64,000 nucleotides of DNA from Paraburkholderia monticola (GTDB taxonomy: Bacteria; Pseudomonadota; Gammaproteobacteria; Burkholderiales; Burkholderiaceae), in the NCBI RefSeq assembly GCF_001580545.1, contig NZ_LRBG01000001.1, positions 62,001-126,000 on the forward strand, in the 5' to 3' direction. A model generated the notes under the pieces. That model saw nothing but the letters and a program-made list of their open reading frames with translations, searched no databases and was not told the DNA's origin. Made by a program: the position numbers and the translations under genes. Of the stretch, positions 16,690 through 25,792 are shown in pieces (positions within the stretch are counted from its first letter, which is position 1; every line of letters starts with the position of its first letter).

Positions 16690-16983
16690 TCACTGCCCAT
16701 CCAGCAATCGATCGACGTAGTCGCGCGCCGCCTGTTCGACGAACGCGAGCGCCTCTTCTTCGCTGCCGAAGCGTTCCCGGTCGCCGAGTTCCAGCAGCGT
16801 TTCCATCCGATGGGGATCGTCCGGACCCAGTTCGGCGAGACTGACCGAGCCGACGTAAGTACCACCCTCATGAGGGTGCGCGTCGGCGTCCTGCGGAGCG
16901 CCTGACGCGCTGCCAACCGGCACGAGACGTGCGCTGGCGCTGATGTAATAGCCGCGATAAGGGCCACTGACCCGTTCAGCCAT
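16690..16983 (-). CDS. Small hypothetical protein, 97 residues
   Basis: The product is soluble and opens with MAERVSGPYRGYYISASARLV, followed by a beta-rich half, an acidic loop (ALGPDDPHRMETLLELGDRER) and a C-terminal amphipathic helix (EALAFVEQAARDYVDRLLDG). The start at 16983 has AGGAG eight bases upstream. It resembles stress-associated small proteins of Burkholderia in general style, but no family can be named. The longer in-frame upstream region is not coding-like. Confidence 0.6.
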   Translation of the reverse strand: MAERVSGPYRGYYISASARLVPVGSASGAPQDADAHPHEGGTYVGSVSLAELGPDDPHRMETLLELGDRERFGSEEEALAFVEQAARDYVDRLLDGQ

Positions 16984-17209
16984 CTTCGTTCTCCTCTTGC
17001 GGTGGGTGAGCTGCCGCCAGTCGCGACGGCGCCATGAAGATAAGGCGCGCCGCCGCGCGATAAGTTCTGCCCGCGAGACGAGCGAGAGCACCGCGCCTGC
17101 GTCGTCCCGCACTTCTGCCGCGCAGGCCGGTCGAACCTCCGTGATGGCATGTTCCGTGCTGTCCAATCCGCGCCTGTTACGACGCCTTTTCGAGACCAGT
17201 GAGCGCAAT

Positions 17210-17401
17210 ATGGGAAAATATTTTCTACAGAATCACGAACTGCCCGAGCCGGATGCGGCGAACCGCTGGTTTGCGTACGCCGAAAGTCATGGCATCGACA
17301 TCCCGAAAGCGATCAGCATCTGGGAGGACGCGGCCACGGAAGAAGGCGCGCAAGCCCGGCGGCTCGTCAGCGCAGCGGGCATTACGGTCGAAGCGCCCTG
17401 A
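17210..17401 (+). CDS. Small hypothetical protein, 63 residues
   Basis: The product begins MGKYFLQNHELPEPDAANRWFAYAESHG and is predicted as two or three amphipathic helices with one tryptophan in each. No signal or membrane segment is present. Upstream sequence contains GAGCGC, so the Shine-Dalgarno is weak. It lies divergent from the 97-residue gene and just before the lipoprotein gene. The family is not recognised. Confidence 0.5.
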   Translation: MGKYFLQNHELPEPDAANRWFAYAESHGIDIPKAISIWEDAATEEGAQARRLVSAAGITVEAP

Positions 17402-17480
17402 CACGCGGCGCGCGCCATCGACGTAGGTGCCGGCTCCCTCTCCGGCAGCCCCCTCTATCTGAATGAAAGGACACAACACG

Positions 17481-17870
17481 ATGCAATTCACGACGCAACC
17501 GCGGCGCGCCGGCCGATTCCAACGCCCTCGATCCAGCGCCGCGCTTGCCCTCGTGCGTCGGGTGTCGCTGCCGGCCGCGTTGCCCGCCGTGTTGCTGCTC
17601 GCCGTGGGACTGGGTGGCTGCGCGTCGTCGAACACGACCACGCTGATCAATCTGCCGAACGGCCAGACAGGCTTCGCGGTCAACTGCAGCGGCGCCGACG
17701 CCGGCTCGAGCTGGGCCTCGTGCTACGTGCAAGCGGGCAAGGCCTGCGGCGCGACCGGTTACGACATCGTGTCGAAGGACAACGACGAAGGCGGCGCCGC
17801 TGGCGGCAGCGTCACGAACGTGGTGTCGGCGAACGTGAAAAACCGCTCGATGATCGTGCGCTGCAAGTAA
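17481..17870 (+). CDS. Small lipoprotein
   Basis: The product (129 residues from the ATG at 17481, six more from the ATG at 17463) has a basic N-terminus, a hydrophobic stretch and the lipobox LGGCASS, so it should be diacylated on the cysteine and anchored to a membrane. The mature part of about 85 residues has three more cysteines (CSGAD, SCYVQ, ACGATGYDIVSKDNDEG) and a C-terminal IVRCK, suggesting a small disulfide-bonded domain similar to uncharacterised Burkholderia/enterobacterial outer-membrane lipoproteins. AAAGGA precedes the second ATG. Function unknown. Confidence 0.7.
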   Translation: MQFTTQPRRAGRFQRPRSSAALALVRRVSLPAALPAVLLLAVGLGGCASSNTTTLINLPNGQTGFAVNCSGADAGSSWASCYVQAGKACGATGYDIVSKDNDEGGAAGGSVTNVVSANVKNRSMIVRCK

Positions 17871-17897
17871 GCCGATCGTCGCGCGTTGCGCAGACGC

Positions 17898-18236
17898 TCA
17901 ATGTGCCTGCATCTTCGAGAAAAGATTCAATACAGCGACGCCGGCGACGATCAGTCCAAGCCCGATGATGGCCGGCACATCCGGTACCTGCCGGTACAGC
18001 ACCAAGGCGACCAGCGTGATCAGCACGATGCCCGCGCCGGACCAGACCGCGTAGACGATGCCGACCGGAATGCTCCTGAGCGTCAGCGACAGGCAATAGA
18101 ACGCGATGCCGTAGCCGAGCACGACGACCGTCGACGGCAGCCAGCGCGAAAAACCGTCCGCCGCCCGCAGCGCGGAAGTGGCGATCACCTCGGCGACGAT
18201 CGCGAGCGCGAGCAGCGCATACGGGGGTACGCGCAT
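17898..18236 (-). CDS. Small multidrug resistance (SMR) transporter
   Basis: The 112-residue protein has four transmembrane segments (about 5-23, 35-52, 58-78, 85-105) and the SMR hallmarks: the membrane-embedded glutamate in AEVIATSALRAADGF (about residue 16), YCLSLTLRSIPVGIVYAVWSGAGI, and the LNLF stretch in the last helix. SMR proteins work as proton-driven dimers that export cationic compounds or guanidinium. It has no obvious partner subunit. The UPF0303 gene ends four bases before it on the same strand, so they are co-transcribed, which may be coincidental. EmrE-like substrate specificity is not determined. Confidence 0.88.
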   Translation of the reverse strand: MRVPPYALLALAIVAEVIATSALRAADGFSRWLPSTVVVLGYGIAFYCLSLTLRSIPVGIVYAVWSGAGIVLITLVALVLYRQVPDVPAIIGLGLIVAGVAVLNLFSKMQAH

Positions 18237-18239
18237 CGG

Positions 18240-18737
18240 TCAACTCTTCGCGAGCGCGAGCTTGCCGTAGTCGTGCCCGAGATGCGCGCACAGCGCTTCG
18301 ACCACCAGTTCGTGATCGGCGCGCTGCGGCAGACCGGACACGGTGATCGAACCGATCACGCCCGCGCCTTCCACCGTCAGCGGGAAGGCGCCGCCGTGCG
18401 ATGCGTACTCGGTGGCCGGCAGGCCGTGCTTGTCGGCTAGCGTCGCGCCCGCGAGTTGCATCTTCAGACCGATCGCGTACGAGCTGCGACGAAAATGCGC
18501 GACGGTGTTGCCCTTGCGGCGCGCCCAGTCGACATTGTCCGGCGTCGCGCCATCGAGCAGGCTGAAAAAGAGCGGCTGGCCGAACGTGCGCACGTCGATC
18601 GCGGCGGCAATGCCGCGCGCTTTCGCGACCTCGTGCAGATACGCGCCGACTTGCCAGGCGCGGTCGGCATCGAAGCGGGGAAACACGAGGGTCTTTTCCT
18701 GAATGGCGATGACCTGCAGATCGTGAGCGATATCCAT
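18240..18737 (-). CDS. UPF0303 family protein
   Basis: The 165-residue protein is a strong match to UPF0303, a small cytosolic family related to heme-degradation/DUF336-type folds, without an agreed function in bacteria. Typical sequences are [14 protein letters not shown] at the N-terminus, [22 protein letters not shown] in the middle, [16 protein letters not shown], and [25 protein letters not shown] near the end. The start at 18737 is supported by the family start. A longer in-frame reading upstream is not needed. It precedes the SMR gene by three bases, so they are co-transcribed. Confidence 0.9.
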   Translation of the reverse strand: MDIAHDLQVIAIQEKTLVFPRFDADRAWQVGAYLHEVAKARGIAAAIDVRTFGQPLFFSLLDGATPDNVDWARRKGNTVAHFRRSSYAIGLKMQLAGATLADKHGLPATEYASHGGAFPLTVEGAGVIGSITVSGLPQRADHELVVEALCAHLGHDYGKLALAKS

Positions 18738-18908
18738 GGAGTTCAGAACGGAGCGGAGAGTCGGAGGGCCCGCCGTCATGAAGATCCGGCGAGCCAAGGA
18801 GGGAATCTGAATTCTAGCGCAGCATCCGCGCGCGGCTTTGCGCAGCCGTTCCGATCAGCGACGTCGCGCGCTCGCGCGAAACTAATGAAGCCAATTCTTA
18901 CATCACTA

Positions 18909-18937
18909 TTGCGCGGGCCGTCTGGTTGGTCTATAAT
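18909..18937 (+). promoter_or_regulatory. Promoter of tRNA-fMet
   Basis: A TATAAT box (18932-18937) has TTGCGC at 18909-18914 as its -35, with a 17-bp spacer. The tRNA starts 16 bp after the -10 box, which suits a stable-RNA promoter. Confidence 0.7.
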
Positions 18938-18952
18938 CTTTTCTTCGACGGA

Positions 18953-19029
<77 letters not shown>

Positions 19030-19043
19030 AAACGAAATCATTG

Positions 19044-19079
19044 AAGGGTTACAACGCATTGGCGTGTAACCCTTTTTTG
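19044..19079 (+). terminator. Terminator of tRNA-fMet
   Basis: The stem AAGGGTTACA (19044-19053) pairs with TGTAACCCTT (19065-19074) and is followed by TTTTGTTTTT. Confidence 0.85.
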
Positions 19080-19202
19080 TTTTTGTCGCCTCGAATACCT
19101 GCACTCCAGGGGCAACCGCATACTCACGCCAGCCTCAAACGAAAAAAAACGCGTCAGGTGAATGACGCGCCAAGACTACGAGGCAATGTACAAGAGAGAA
19201 AG

Positions 19203-19352
19203 ATGATTGCAGTGGATGCAGGGGCTTCCATCGCAACTATCAGCACCGATGCTATCAGCGGATCCGAAAGGCCACTGTCAAGCAATGTCAGACGCGACGG
19301 CGCTCGCCGCATTGAACGTCTTATCGCGCAGCCTCCGGAGGCGCCTCAGTAA
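19203..19352 (+). CDS. Possible 49-residue small protein
   Basis: This short frame opens at ATG 19203 with GAGAGAAAG just upstream and ends at TAA 19350-19352. It lies in the 320-bp space between the tRNA terminator and the NUDIX gene. The composition (many Ser, Ala, Arg) is not diagnostic and no family is recognised. The chance that it is a random frame is high. It is listed because the ribosome site is reasonable and the space has nothing else. Confidence 0.25.
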   Translation: MIAVDAGASIATISTDAISGSERPLSSNVRRDGARRIERLIAQPPEAPQ

Positions 19353-19402
19353 TCCCCCGCCCCGGTGATAAACTCCTATCACCCTTTCTCGTCCCCCTTC
19401 CA

Positions 19403-19948
19403 ATGAAATTCTGTTCTGTCTGCGGCCACGGCGTCAGTCTGAGCATTCCGCCGGGCGACAATCGCGAGCGCTTCGTATGCGGCAGTTGCGGCACCGTGCA
19501 TTATCAGAATCCGCGTAACGTGGTCGGCACCGTTCCCGTGTGGGACGACAAGGTGCTGCTGTGCCGTCGCGCGATCGAACCACGCTATGGTTACTGGACC
19601 CTGCCGGCCGGCTTCATGGAAATGGGAGAGACGACGGCCGAGGCGGCTTCGCGCGAAACGCTCGAGGAAGCCGGCGCGCGCGTCGAGGTGCAGAACCTGT
19701 TTTCGCTGCTGAACGTGCCGCACGTGCATCAGGTGCATCTGTTCTACATGGCGCGACTGCTCGATCTCGATGTCGCCGCCGGCGAGGAAAGCCTCGAAGT
19801 CAAGCTCTTCGAGGAGCACGAGATTCCGTGGGACGAGATCGCGTTCCCGACCGTCGGCCAGACGCTGCGCTTTTTTTTCGCCGACCGCGCGGCCGGCAGT
19901 TTCGGCCTGCATACCGGCGACATCTTCCGCTCGCTGCGCGAAGGTTGA
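19403..19948 (+). CDS. NUDIX hydrolase with N-terminal zinc ribbon
   Basis: The 181-residue protein has a zinc ribbon (CSVCG at 4-8 and CGSCG at 26-30) followed by a NUDIX domain with a full NUDIX box, GFMEMGETTAEAASRETLEE (about 70-89), which binds Mg2+ and hydrolyses a nucleoside diphosphate derivative. The architecture, zinc ribbon plus NUDIX, recalls NudC-like and ADP-ribose/nucleotide hydrolases; the substrate cannot be assigned. It sits nine bases before aat in the same direction and opens a run NUDIX-aat-bpt-pyrD seen in Burkholderiaceae, so co-transcription is likely. Confidence 0.88.
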   Translation: MKFCSVCGHGVSLSIPPGDNRERFVCGSCGTVHYQNPRNVVGTVPVWDDKVLLCRRAIEPRYGYWTLPAGFMEMGETTAEAASRETLEEAGARVEVQNLFSLLNVPHVHQVHLFYMARLLDLDVAAGEESLEVKLFEEHEIPWDEIAFPTVGQTLRFFFADRAAGSFGLHTGDIFRSLREG

Positions 19949-19957
19949 GCGGCGCGC

Positions 19958-20695
19958 ATGGTTCCCTGGCTCGGCGCTGACGATCCGTTTCCGCCCGTCG
20001 AACGCGCGCTCGGCGCCGCGAGCGGCGCGCCGGGTCTGCTCGCGGCAAGCGGCGATCTGTTGCCCTCGCGCCTCATCGACGCTTACCAGCGCGGCATTTT
20101 CCCGTGGTATTCGGACGGCCAGCCGGTGTTGTGGTGGAGTCCCGATCCGCGCATGATCCTGCGCCCGGCCGAGTTCAAGCTGTCGCCGTCGCTGCGCAAA
20201 ACGCTCAAGCGCGTGTTGCGCGACGACGCGTGGGAAATCCGCGTCGATCAGGACTTTGCCGCGGTGATGCGCGCCTGCGCACAAGCGCCGCGACGCGGCC
20301 AGCGCGGCACATGGATCACCGCCGACGTCGTCGAAGCCTACTCCTCGCTACACCGCCTCGGTAACGCGCACAGCATCGAAACATGGTTCGAGGGCAGGCG
20401 CGTAGGCGGTTTGTATGGTGTGTCGCTCGGGCGGATGTTCTTCGGCGAATCGATGTACACCGACGTCACCGACGGCTCGAAAATGGCGCTGGCCGCGCTG
20501 GTCGGCCACTTGCGACGTCACGAAATAGAAATGATAGACTGCCAGCAGAATACGTCACATCTGGCGTCGCTCGGCGGCCGCGAGATAGCGCGCAAGGCGT
20601 TCGTCGCGCATGTCCGCGCGTCTGTCGGCGCACCGGCGATCCCGTGGCGGTTCGACAAGACCGCCCTGCTCGAAATCGTCACGCGAGCGGCGTAG
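19958..20695 (+). CDS. aat: Leucyl/phenylalanyl-tRNA-protein transferase
   Basis: The 245-residue enzyme adds Leu or Phe from aminoacyl-tRNA to the N-terminal Arg or Lys of proteins, creating a primary destabilising residue for ClpAPS in the N-degron pathway. Characteristic segments are [56 protein letters not shown] and the [13 protein letters not shown] region. It lies between the NUDIX gene and bpt on the plus strand, so both classes of N-degron transferase are made from one operon. Confidence 0.96.
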   Translation: MVPWLGADDPFPPVERALGAASGAPGLLAASGDLLPSRLIDAYQRGIFPWYSDGQPVLWWSPDPRMILRPAEFKLSPSLRKTLKRVLRDDAWEIRVDQDFAAVMRACAQAPRRGQRGTWITADVVEAYSSLHRLGNAHSIETWFEGRRVGGLYGVSLGRMFFGESMYTDVTDGSKMALAALVGHLRRHEIEMIDCQQNTSHLASLGGREIARKAFVAHVRASVGAPAIPWRFDKTALLEIVTRAA

Positions 20696-20796
20696 GAAAA
20701 ATCAGGCCGAATCCGGGTCCGCCGCCAATCGAATCGCGGCATCAACCGCCAGGTGCGCCGGATTTGCAATACAGAGACGCTTCGAGAGCTGCCAAC

Positions 20797-21654
20797 GTGA
20801 CTCATCCCAACGAGCTGCCTCTTTCTCCGCTTTCCGCGCTGCAATTTTATGCAACGGCGCCCTATCCCTGCAGTTACCTGGACGGCCGCATCGCGCGCTC
20901 GCAGGTCGCCACCCCCAGTCACCTGATCAATTCGGACGTCTACACGGACCTCGTCAAGGCGGGCTTCCGGCGCTCGGGCGTGTTCACGTACCGCCCGTAT
21001 TGCGACGGCTGCCGCGCGTGTGTGCCGGTGCGCGTGCCGGTCGAGCGTTTCCAGCCGAACCGCACGCAGCGGCGGGTCTGGAAAAAGCACGGCGATCTGA
21101 TCGCGACCGTGGCACCGCTGCACTACGACGAGGAACATTACGCGCTGTATATGCGCTACCAGTCGGCGCGCCACGCGGGCGGCGGCATGGATCGCGACAG
21201 CCGCGACCAGTACGAGCAGTTCCTGTTGCAAAGCCGGATCAACTCGCGGCTCGTCGAGTTTCGCGAGCCGTCGCCGAAGCGACCCGAAATGCGACCCGAT
21301 GGGCGGCTAGACACACGCCCCGACCCGCAGGGCGCGCTGCGCATGATCAGCATGATCGACATTCTCGGCGATGGATTGTCCTCGGTGTACACGTTCTTCG
21401 AGCCGGATCTGCCGCACGCGAGCTTCGGCACCTATAACATCTTGTGGCAGATCGAGCAGGCGCGCAGTCTGAACCTGCCCTACGTGTATCTCGGCTACTG
21501 GATTCGCGAAAGCCCGAAAATGGCGTACAAGGCGAATTTCCGGCCGCTCGAAGGTTTGATCGATGGCGAATGGCGCGTGCTCGATCCGGCCAGCATCGAG
21601 TTGCCGCCCGTCGATTTCGCCATGCATGGGCGACGCGGACCGCTGCGGCCGTAG
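20797..21654 (+). CDS. bpt: Aspartate/glutamate leucyltransferase
   Basis: The 285-residue protein transfers leucine from Leu-tRNA to proteins with N-terminal Asp or Glu, the bacterial counterpart of arginyltransferase Ate1. The family is recognised by [20 protein letters not shown], the zinc-linked or structural cysteines in [23 protein letters not shown], and the C-terminal [19 protein letters not shown]. The start is a GTG at 20797, because no ATG exists before the conserved N-terminus; the upstream in-frame extension runs over the aat gene and is rejected. The gene follows aat after 101 bp. An insertion around residue 160-175 ([18 protein letters not shown]) is longer than usual. Confidence 0.94.
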   Translation: MTHPNELPLSPLSALQFYATAPYPCSYLDGRIARSQVATPSHLINSDVYTDLVKAGFRRSGVFTYRPYCDGCRACVPVRVPVERFQPNRTQRRVWKKHGDLIATVAPLHYDEEHYALYMRYQSARHAGGGMDRDSRDQYEQFLLQSRINSRLVEFREPSPKRPEMRPDGRLDTRPDPQGALRMISMIDILGDGLSSVYTFFEPDLPHASFGTYNILWQIEQARSLNLPYVYLGYWIRESPKMAYKANFRPLEGLIDGEWRVLDPASIELPPVDFAMHGRRGPLRP

Positions 21655-21768
21655 TCGATACCTGGCGTCGGGTCGCGGCTGTCGCCAGCCAAGCCCTGGC
21701 AGTCTCATCGAAGCCCAAAGCCGGTAAAATAGCGGGTTCCCATTTTTCCGGCCGTCCGGCCTCATCCC

Positions 21769-22803
21769 GTGCTCAGTTCCCTTTATCCGCTCATTCGCGC
21801 CCAACTCTTTCGCATGGACGCGGAAGACGCTCACCATCTGACCTTGCGCATGCTCGGCGCCGCCGGCCGCACCGGCCTCGCCGGCGCGCTCGCGGCGCGC
21901 GTGCCGGATTCGCCGCGCACCGTGATGGGCCTGACGTTCCGCAACCCGGTCGGACTCGCGGCGGGTCTCGATAAGGACGGCGCCTGCATCGACGGTCTGG
22001 CGGCACTCGGCTTCGGCTTCATCGAAGTGGGCACCGTGACGCCGCGCGCGCAGCCGGGCAATCCGCGCCCGCGCATGTTCCGCCTGCCGCAGGCGAACGC
22101 GGTGATCAACCGGATGGGCTTCAACAACGCCGGCGTCGACCAGTTCGTGAAGAACGTGCAGGCCGCGCGCTATCGCGGCATCCTCGGCCTGAACATCGGC
22201 AAGAACGCCGACACGCCGATCGAGCGCGCCGCCGAAGACTACCTGTACTGCCTCGAACGCGTGTACCCGTTCGCGAGCTACGTGACGGTCAACATTTCGT
22301 CGCCGAATACGAAGAACCTGCGTCAGCTGCAAGGCGCCGACGAACTCGACGCCCTGCTCGCCGCGCTGAAGGACAAGCAGCAACGGCTCGCCGACATGCA
22401 CGGCAAGCTCGTGCCGCTCGCGCTGAAGATCGCGCCTGACCTCGACGACGAGCAGATCAAATCGATCGCGGACACCTTGCTGCGGCACCGCTTCGAAGGC
22501 GTGATCGCGACCAACACGACGCTCTCGCGCACCGCCGTCACCGGCATGCAGCACGGCGACGAAGCCGGCGGCCTGTCGGGCAAGCCGGTGTTCGACGCGT
22601 CGAACGAGGTGATCCGCAAGCTGCGCGCCGAAGTCGGCGAGACGGTGCCGATCATCGGCGTCGGCGGCATCTTCTCGGGCGACGATGCGCGCGCGAAGCT
22701 CGCGGCCGGGGCGTCACTGGTGCAGCTTTATACTGGTTTCATCTACCGCGGTCCGGCGCTCGTCGCCGAATGCGCGCAGGCACTGCGCCAGGGATCCGCG
22801 TGA
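21769..22803 (+). CDS. pyrD: Dihydroorotate dehydrogenase (quinone), class 2
   Basis: The 344-residue membrane-bound flavoenzyme oxidises dihydroorotate to orotate with ubiquinone in pyrimidine synthesis. The N-terminal amphipathic helix ([24 protein letters not shown]) is the class 2 membrane and quinone segment. FMN-binding parts are [10 protein letters not shown], the catalytic serine lies in [11 protein letters not shown], and the C-terminal [27 protein letters not shown] binds the phosphate. The start is a GTG (21769). It is the last gene of the NUDIX-aat-bpt-pyrD run. Confidence 0.95.
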   Translation: MLSSLYPLIRAQLFRMDAEDAHHLTLRMLGAAGRTGLAGALAARVPDSPRTVMGLTFRNPVGLAAGLDKDGACIDGLAALGFGFIEVGTVTPRAQPGNPRPRMFRLPQANAVINRMGFNNAGVDQFVKNVQAARYRGILGLNIGKNADTPIERAAEDYLYCLERVYPFASYVTVNISSPNTKNLRQLQGADELDALLAALKDKQQRLADMHGKLVPLALKIAPDLDDEQIKSIADTLLRHRFEGVIATNTTLSRTAVTGMQHGDEAGGLSGKPVFDASNEVIRKLRAEVGETVPIIGVGGIFSGDDARAKLAAGASLVQLYTGFIYRGPALVAECAQALRQGSA

Positions 22804-22900
22804 CTCGCGCATATAGACATAAACAAACGATATTTAGGTTGCGATAGTCCCGTTTGTTATGCTCTCGACCGTCAAAACGCCAGACGTATAAAGGAACACG

Positions 22901-23695
22901 ATGAAATTTGGCCTGCTGAAGAAGCTCCTCGCCACCGCGCTGATCGGCGCGTCGCTGACCGCCGTCACCGCGCACGCGGCCGACCTGCTCGACCAGGTCA
23001 AGCAGCGCGGCACGCTGCGCATCGGTCTCGAAGGTACCTTCCCGCCGTTCAACTCGAAAGCGCCGTCGGGCGAGCTGGTCGGCTATGACGTCGACATCGC
23101 CAAGGCGGTCGCGGCCAAGCTCGGCGTGAAGCCGGAGTTCGTCACGACCGAGTGGAGCGGCATCATCGCCGGTCTGCAGGCGGGCAAGTTCGACGTGATC
23201 GTCAATCAGGTCGGCATCACCGACGCGCGCAAGCAGACGCTCGACTTCTCGCCGGCGTACACGTACTCGGCCGCGCAGCTGATCCAGCGCAAGGACGACA
23301 CCCGCCAGTTCACCACGCTCGAAGAGCTGAAAGGCAAGAAGCTCGGCGTCGGTCTCGGCACGAACTACATGGACATGGCCAAGGCGGTCCCCGGCATCGA
23401 CGTGAAGACCTACCCGGGCGCGCCCGAATACCTGCGTGATCTGGCCGCCGGCCGGCTCGACGCGGCGTTGAACGACCGCCTGATGCTCGCGTACCTGCTG
23501 AAGAACTCGAACCTGCCGCTGCGCACCGGCGCGAACGTCGGCCCGGGCAACCCGTCGGGCATTCCGTTCAAAAAGGGCAACCCGGAGTTCGCGAAAGCGA
23601 TCGACGACGCGATGACCCAGCTCGAAGCCGACGGCACCTTCACGAAGATCTCGGAGAAGTGGTTCGGCATCGACGTGAGCAAGCCGATCAAGTAA
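22901..23695 (+). CDS. Amino-acid ABC transporter substrate-binding protein
   Basis: The 264-residue periplasmic protein has a signal peptide (MKFGLLKKLLATALIGASLTAVTAHA, cleavage after AHA) and a polar amino-acid/cystine-type SBP_bac_3 domain: TLRIGLEGTFPPFNSKAPSGELVGYDVDIAKAVAAKLG, followed by the ligand pocket ITDARKQTLDFSPAYTYS. The C-terminus, KISEKWFGIDVSKPIK, is typical of the cystine/arginine/glutamine groups. Similarity to E. coli TcyJ (FliY) suggests cystine, but the substrate is not certain. The permease gene follows after a strong terminator. An imperfect inverted repeat, ATAAACAAACG and CGTTTGTTAT (near 22820-22860), lies in the promoter region. Confidence 0.9.
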   Translation: MKFGLLKKLLATALIGASLTAVTAHAADLLDQVKQRGTLRIGLEGTFPPFNSKAPSGELVGYDVDIAKAVAAKLGVKPEFVTTEWSGIIAGLQAGKFDVIVNQVGITDARKQTLDFSPAYTYSAAQLIQRKDDTRQFTTLEELKGKKLGVGLGTNYMDMAKAVPGIDVKTYPGAPEYLRDLAAGRLDAALNDRLMLAYLLKNSNLPLRTGANVGPGNPSGIPFKKGNPEFAKAIDDAMTQLEADGTFTKISEKWFGIDVSKPIK

Positions 23696-23710
23696 CACGC
23701 TTGGAGTGAA

Positions 23711-23753
23711 GCGAAGGGCGGCATCGTGATGCGATGCCGCCCTTCGCTTTTTT
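23711..23753 (+). terminator. Strong terminator between binding-protein and permease genes
   Basis: A perfect 16-bp stem, GCGAAGGGCGGCATCG (23711-23726) with its complement at 23732-23747 and a TGATG loop, is followed by TTTTTT. It separates the substrate-binding protein gene from the permease gene and must lower permease expression unless a second promoter lies in 23754-23881. Confidence 0.9.
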
Positions 23754-23881
23754 GCGGCACGCCGTCGACATTCGCCTCGCACCGCGCGTCAGGTATACCC
23801 CAAGCCGCATCGCGCGAACCGCGCCTGATCGCGCGCCAAAGTTTATGATGTGCGCTTTCTGCGCCAATAAGAACACCGCCC

Positions 23882-24541
23882 ATGTCCATCACTTCCCTGC
23901 TGCTCCAATCGCTGCCGGTGCTCATACAGGGCGCCTTGCTGACGATCAAGTTCGCGATCCTGTCGATGATCTTCGGCCTGATCGGCGGCGCCGTGCTCGC
24001 GCTGATGGGCATCAGCCACAACCGTGCGCTGAACTGGATCGCGCGCGTCTATGTGAGCGTGATGCGCGGCACCCCGCTGCTCGTGCAGATCTTCGTGATT
24101 TACTACGGTCTGCCGAGCTTCGGCATTTCGCTCGATCCGACGCCGGCCGGCGTGATCGCATTGTCGGCGAACGTTGCCGCGTATCTGTCGGAGAGCATGC
24201 GCGGCGCGATTCTGGGCATCCACCAGGGTCAGTGGCTCGCCGCGTACAGCCTCGGCCTGTCGCGACGTCAGACGCTGCGCTACGTTATCGCGCCGCAGGC
24301 GCTGCGCATCGCGGTGCCGAGCCTGTCGAACAGCCTGATCAGCCTGATCAAGGACACCTCTCTCGTCTCGGTGATCACGGTGACCGAGCTGCTGCGCAGC
24401 GCGCAGGAGATGATCGCGTCGACCTATCAGCCGCTGCCGCTCTATCTCGCGGCCGCGGCCGTGTACTGGGTGCTGTGCCAGGTGCTCGAATGGGCGCAGC
24501 GCTGGTACGAGCGGCGTCTGTCGCTGCCGACGCGGCACTGA
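23882..24541 (+). CDS. Amino-acid ABC transporter permease
   Basis: The 219-residue inner-membrane protein has about five hydrophobic segments and belongs to the HisM/TcyL group of polar amino-acid permeases (glutamate/cystine type), with the typical RGTPLLVQIFVIYYGLPSFGI, SESMRGAILGIHQGQWLAAYSLGLSRRQTLRYVIAPQALRIAVPSLSNSLISLIKDTSL EAA-loop region. It works with the preceding periplasmic protein. No ATPase gene follows: the next gene is on the other strand, so an ATPase must be encoded elsewhere or borrowed. Cystine is the likely substrate by resemblance, not by proof. Confidence 0.9.
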   Translation: MSITSLLLQSLPVLIQGALLTIKFAILSMIFGLIGGAVLALMGISHNRALNWIARVYVSVMRGTPLLVQIFVIYYGLPSFGISLDPTPAGVIALSANVAAYLSESMRGAILGIHQGQWLAAYSLGLSRRQTLRYVIAPQALRIAVPSLSNSLISLIKDTSLVSVITVTELLRSAQEMIASTYQPLPLYLAAAAVYWVLCQVLEWAQRWYERRLSLPTRH

Positions 24542-24563
24542 GCGCTACCCCCCGTCATTCAGC

Positions 24564-25619
24564 TCACTCTCCGGCAAACCTGAGACCGAGCGCCGCGCGC
24601 GCCGCGTCGGCCATCGCGATCATCTGGCGCGAGGTGTCGTGCGGCATCAGCGGACTCTCCAGCCGACCCGCGCGAATCAGCTCGCAGAAGTGCGCGGTCT
24701 CGTAGTTCAATCCCCCACCTTCGAACGGCTCATCGAGTTCGACGACGCGACCGTCCGCATAACGGATCGTCGCGCGCGACGGATTCCACCACGGTTCGTG
24801 CAGCGTCACGTGACCGCCTTTGGCCATCAGCAGCGCATCGCCCTTGCCATGCAGATCGAGCCCGCAGAATAGCTGCGCGATGCCGCCGCCTTCGTGCTGG
24901 CTGTTCAGACTCGCGAACGTATCGACGCCGGTCGTGCCGAGCCGGCCGAAGGTCTGCACGTCGCGGGGGGCGCCGAGCCAGTCCACTGCGAGAAACATCT
25001 CGTAGATGCCGATATCGAGCAACGCGCCGCCCGCATGCTCAAACGACAGCGACGGATGATCGGCCGGCACGGCCGGCACCGAGCAGCCCGCGCGCACGAG
25101 GCCCACCTCGCCGATCGGCGCGGCCGCGAGTTGCTCGCGCAACTTTCTGTAGAGCGGATAGAACGGCGGCTTCATCGCTTCCATGAACAGCCGTTGCGAA
25201 GCGCGCGCGACCGCGAGCACGCGTTCGAGTTGCGGAAGATTGATGCAGGCGGGTTTTTCGCACAGCACGTGCAGGCCGGCTTGCAACGCGGCGATCGCGT
25301 AGTCGGCGTGGCTGTCCTGGAGCGTCGCGATGTACAGCGCGTCGATACCGCTCGCGAGCAGCGCGTCGAAACTCTCGCACACGGTCCCGCCGAATTCGTC
25401 GGCGAACGCCTGCGCCGGCTCCACGCGACGCGACCACAGCGCGGCGAGCCGCGCATGCGGTACGTGGCCCAGCCCTTGTGCGAAGCGGCGCGCAATCCGG
25501 CCAGTGCCGACGATCCCCCAGCGGATCTCGCGCGATGAGGGGATGTGCTTCGCTGCCTGTTGGGTCGGTGGGGTCGGTTGGACGGTGGCTGCCTGCGGTG
25601 CCGCTTTCGTATCTGTCAT
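24564..25619 (-). CDS. Gfo/Idh/MocA family oxidoreductase
   Basis: The 351-residue protein has an N-terminal NAD(P)-binding domain, IRWGIVGTGRIARRFAQGL (about 34-52), and the catalytic-site signature EKPACINLPQLER typical of the Gfo/Idh/MocA family (about 125-140), followed by a C-terminal beta-sheet domain. Members oxidise or reduce sugars, inositols or dihydrodiols. The first 30 residues, rich in Thr, Gln, Pro and Ala, are an N-terminal extension of the family. The start at 25619 (MTDTKAAPQ) is chosen; a longer frame has no support. The GntR regulator gene lies 173 bp upstream in the same direction. Confidence 0.85.
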   Translation of the reverse strand: MTDTKAAPQAATVQPTPPTQQAAKHIPSSREIRWGIVGTGRIARRFAQGLGHVPHARLAALWSRRVEPAQAFADEFGGTVCESFDALLASGIDALYIATLQDSHADYAIAALQAGLHVLCEKPACINLPQLERVLAVARASQRLFMEAMKPPFYPLYRKLREQLAAAPIGEVGLVRAGCSVPAVPADHPSLSFEHAGGALLDIGIYEMFLAVDWLGAPRDVQTFGRLGTTGVDTFASLNSQHEGGGIAQLFCGLDLHGKGDALLMAKGGHVTLHEPWWNPSRATIRYADGRVVELDEPFEGGGLNYETAHFCELIRAGRLESPLMPHDTSRQMIAMADAARAALGLRFAGE

Positions 25620-25792
25620 CGTCTGTGCAAAGGTCCATGCGGTTCGAAGAGCCGCTATTGTCGCGCATGCCGAACATGCATGCGGCGAACCTGGCCACCA
25701 CGAACCGCGCGGCACGCTTGCCGCGTACCGACCTTCGACAGCCGCCCCGCCGCCCTCGCGGGCGGACGCTCACCGATACCGGGATGCCGCGC

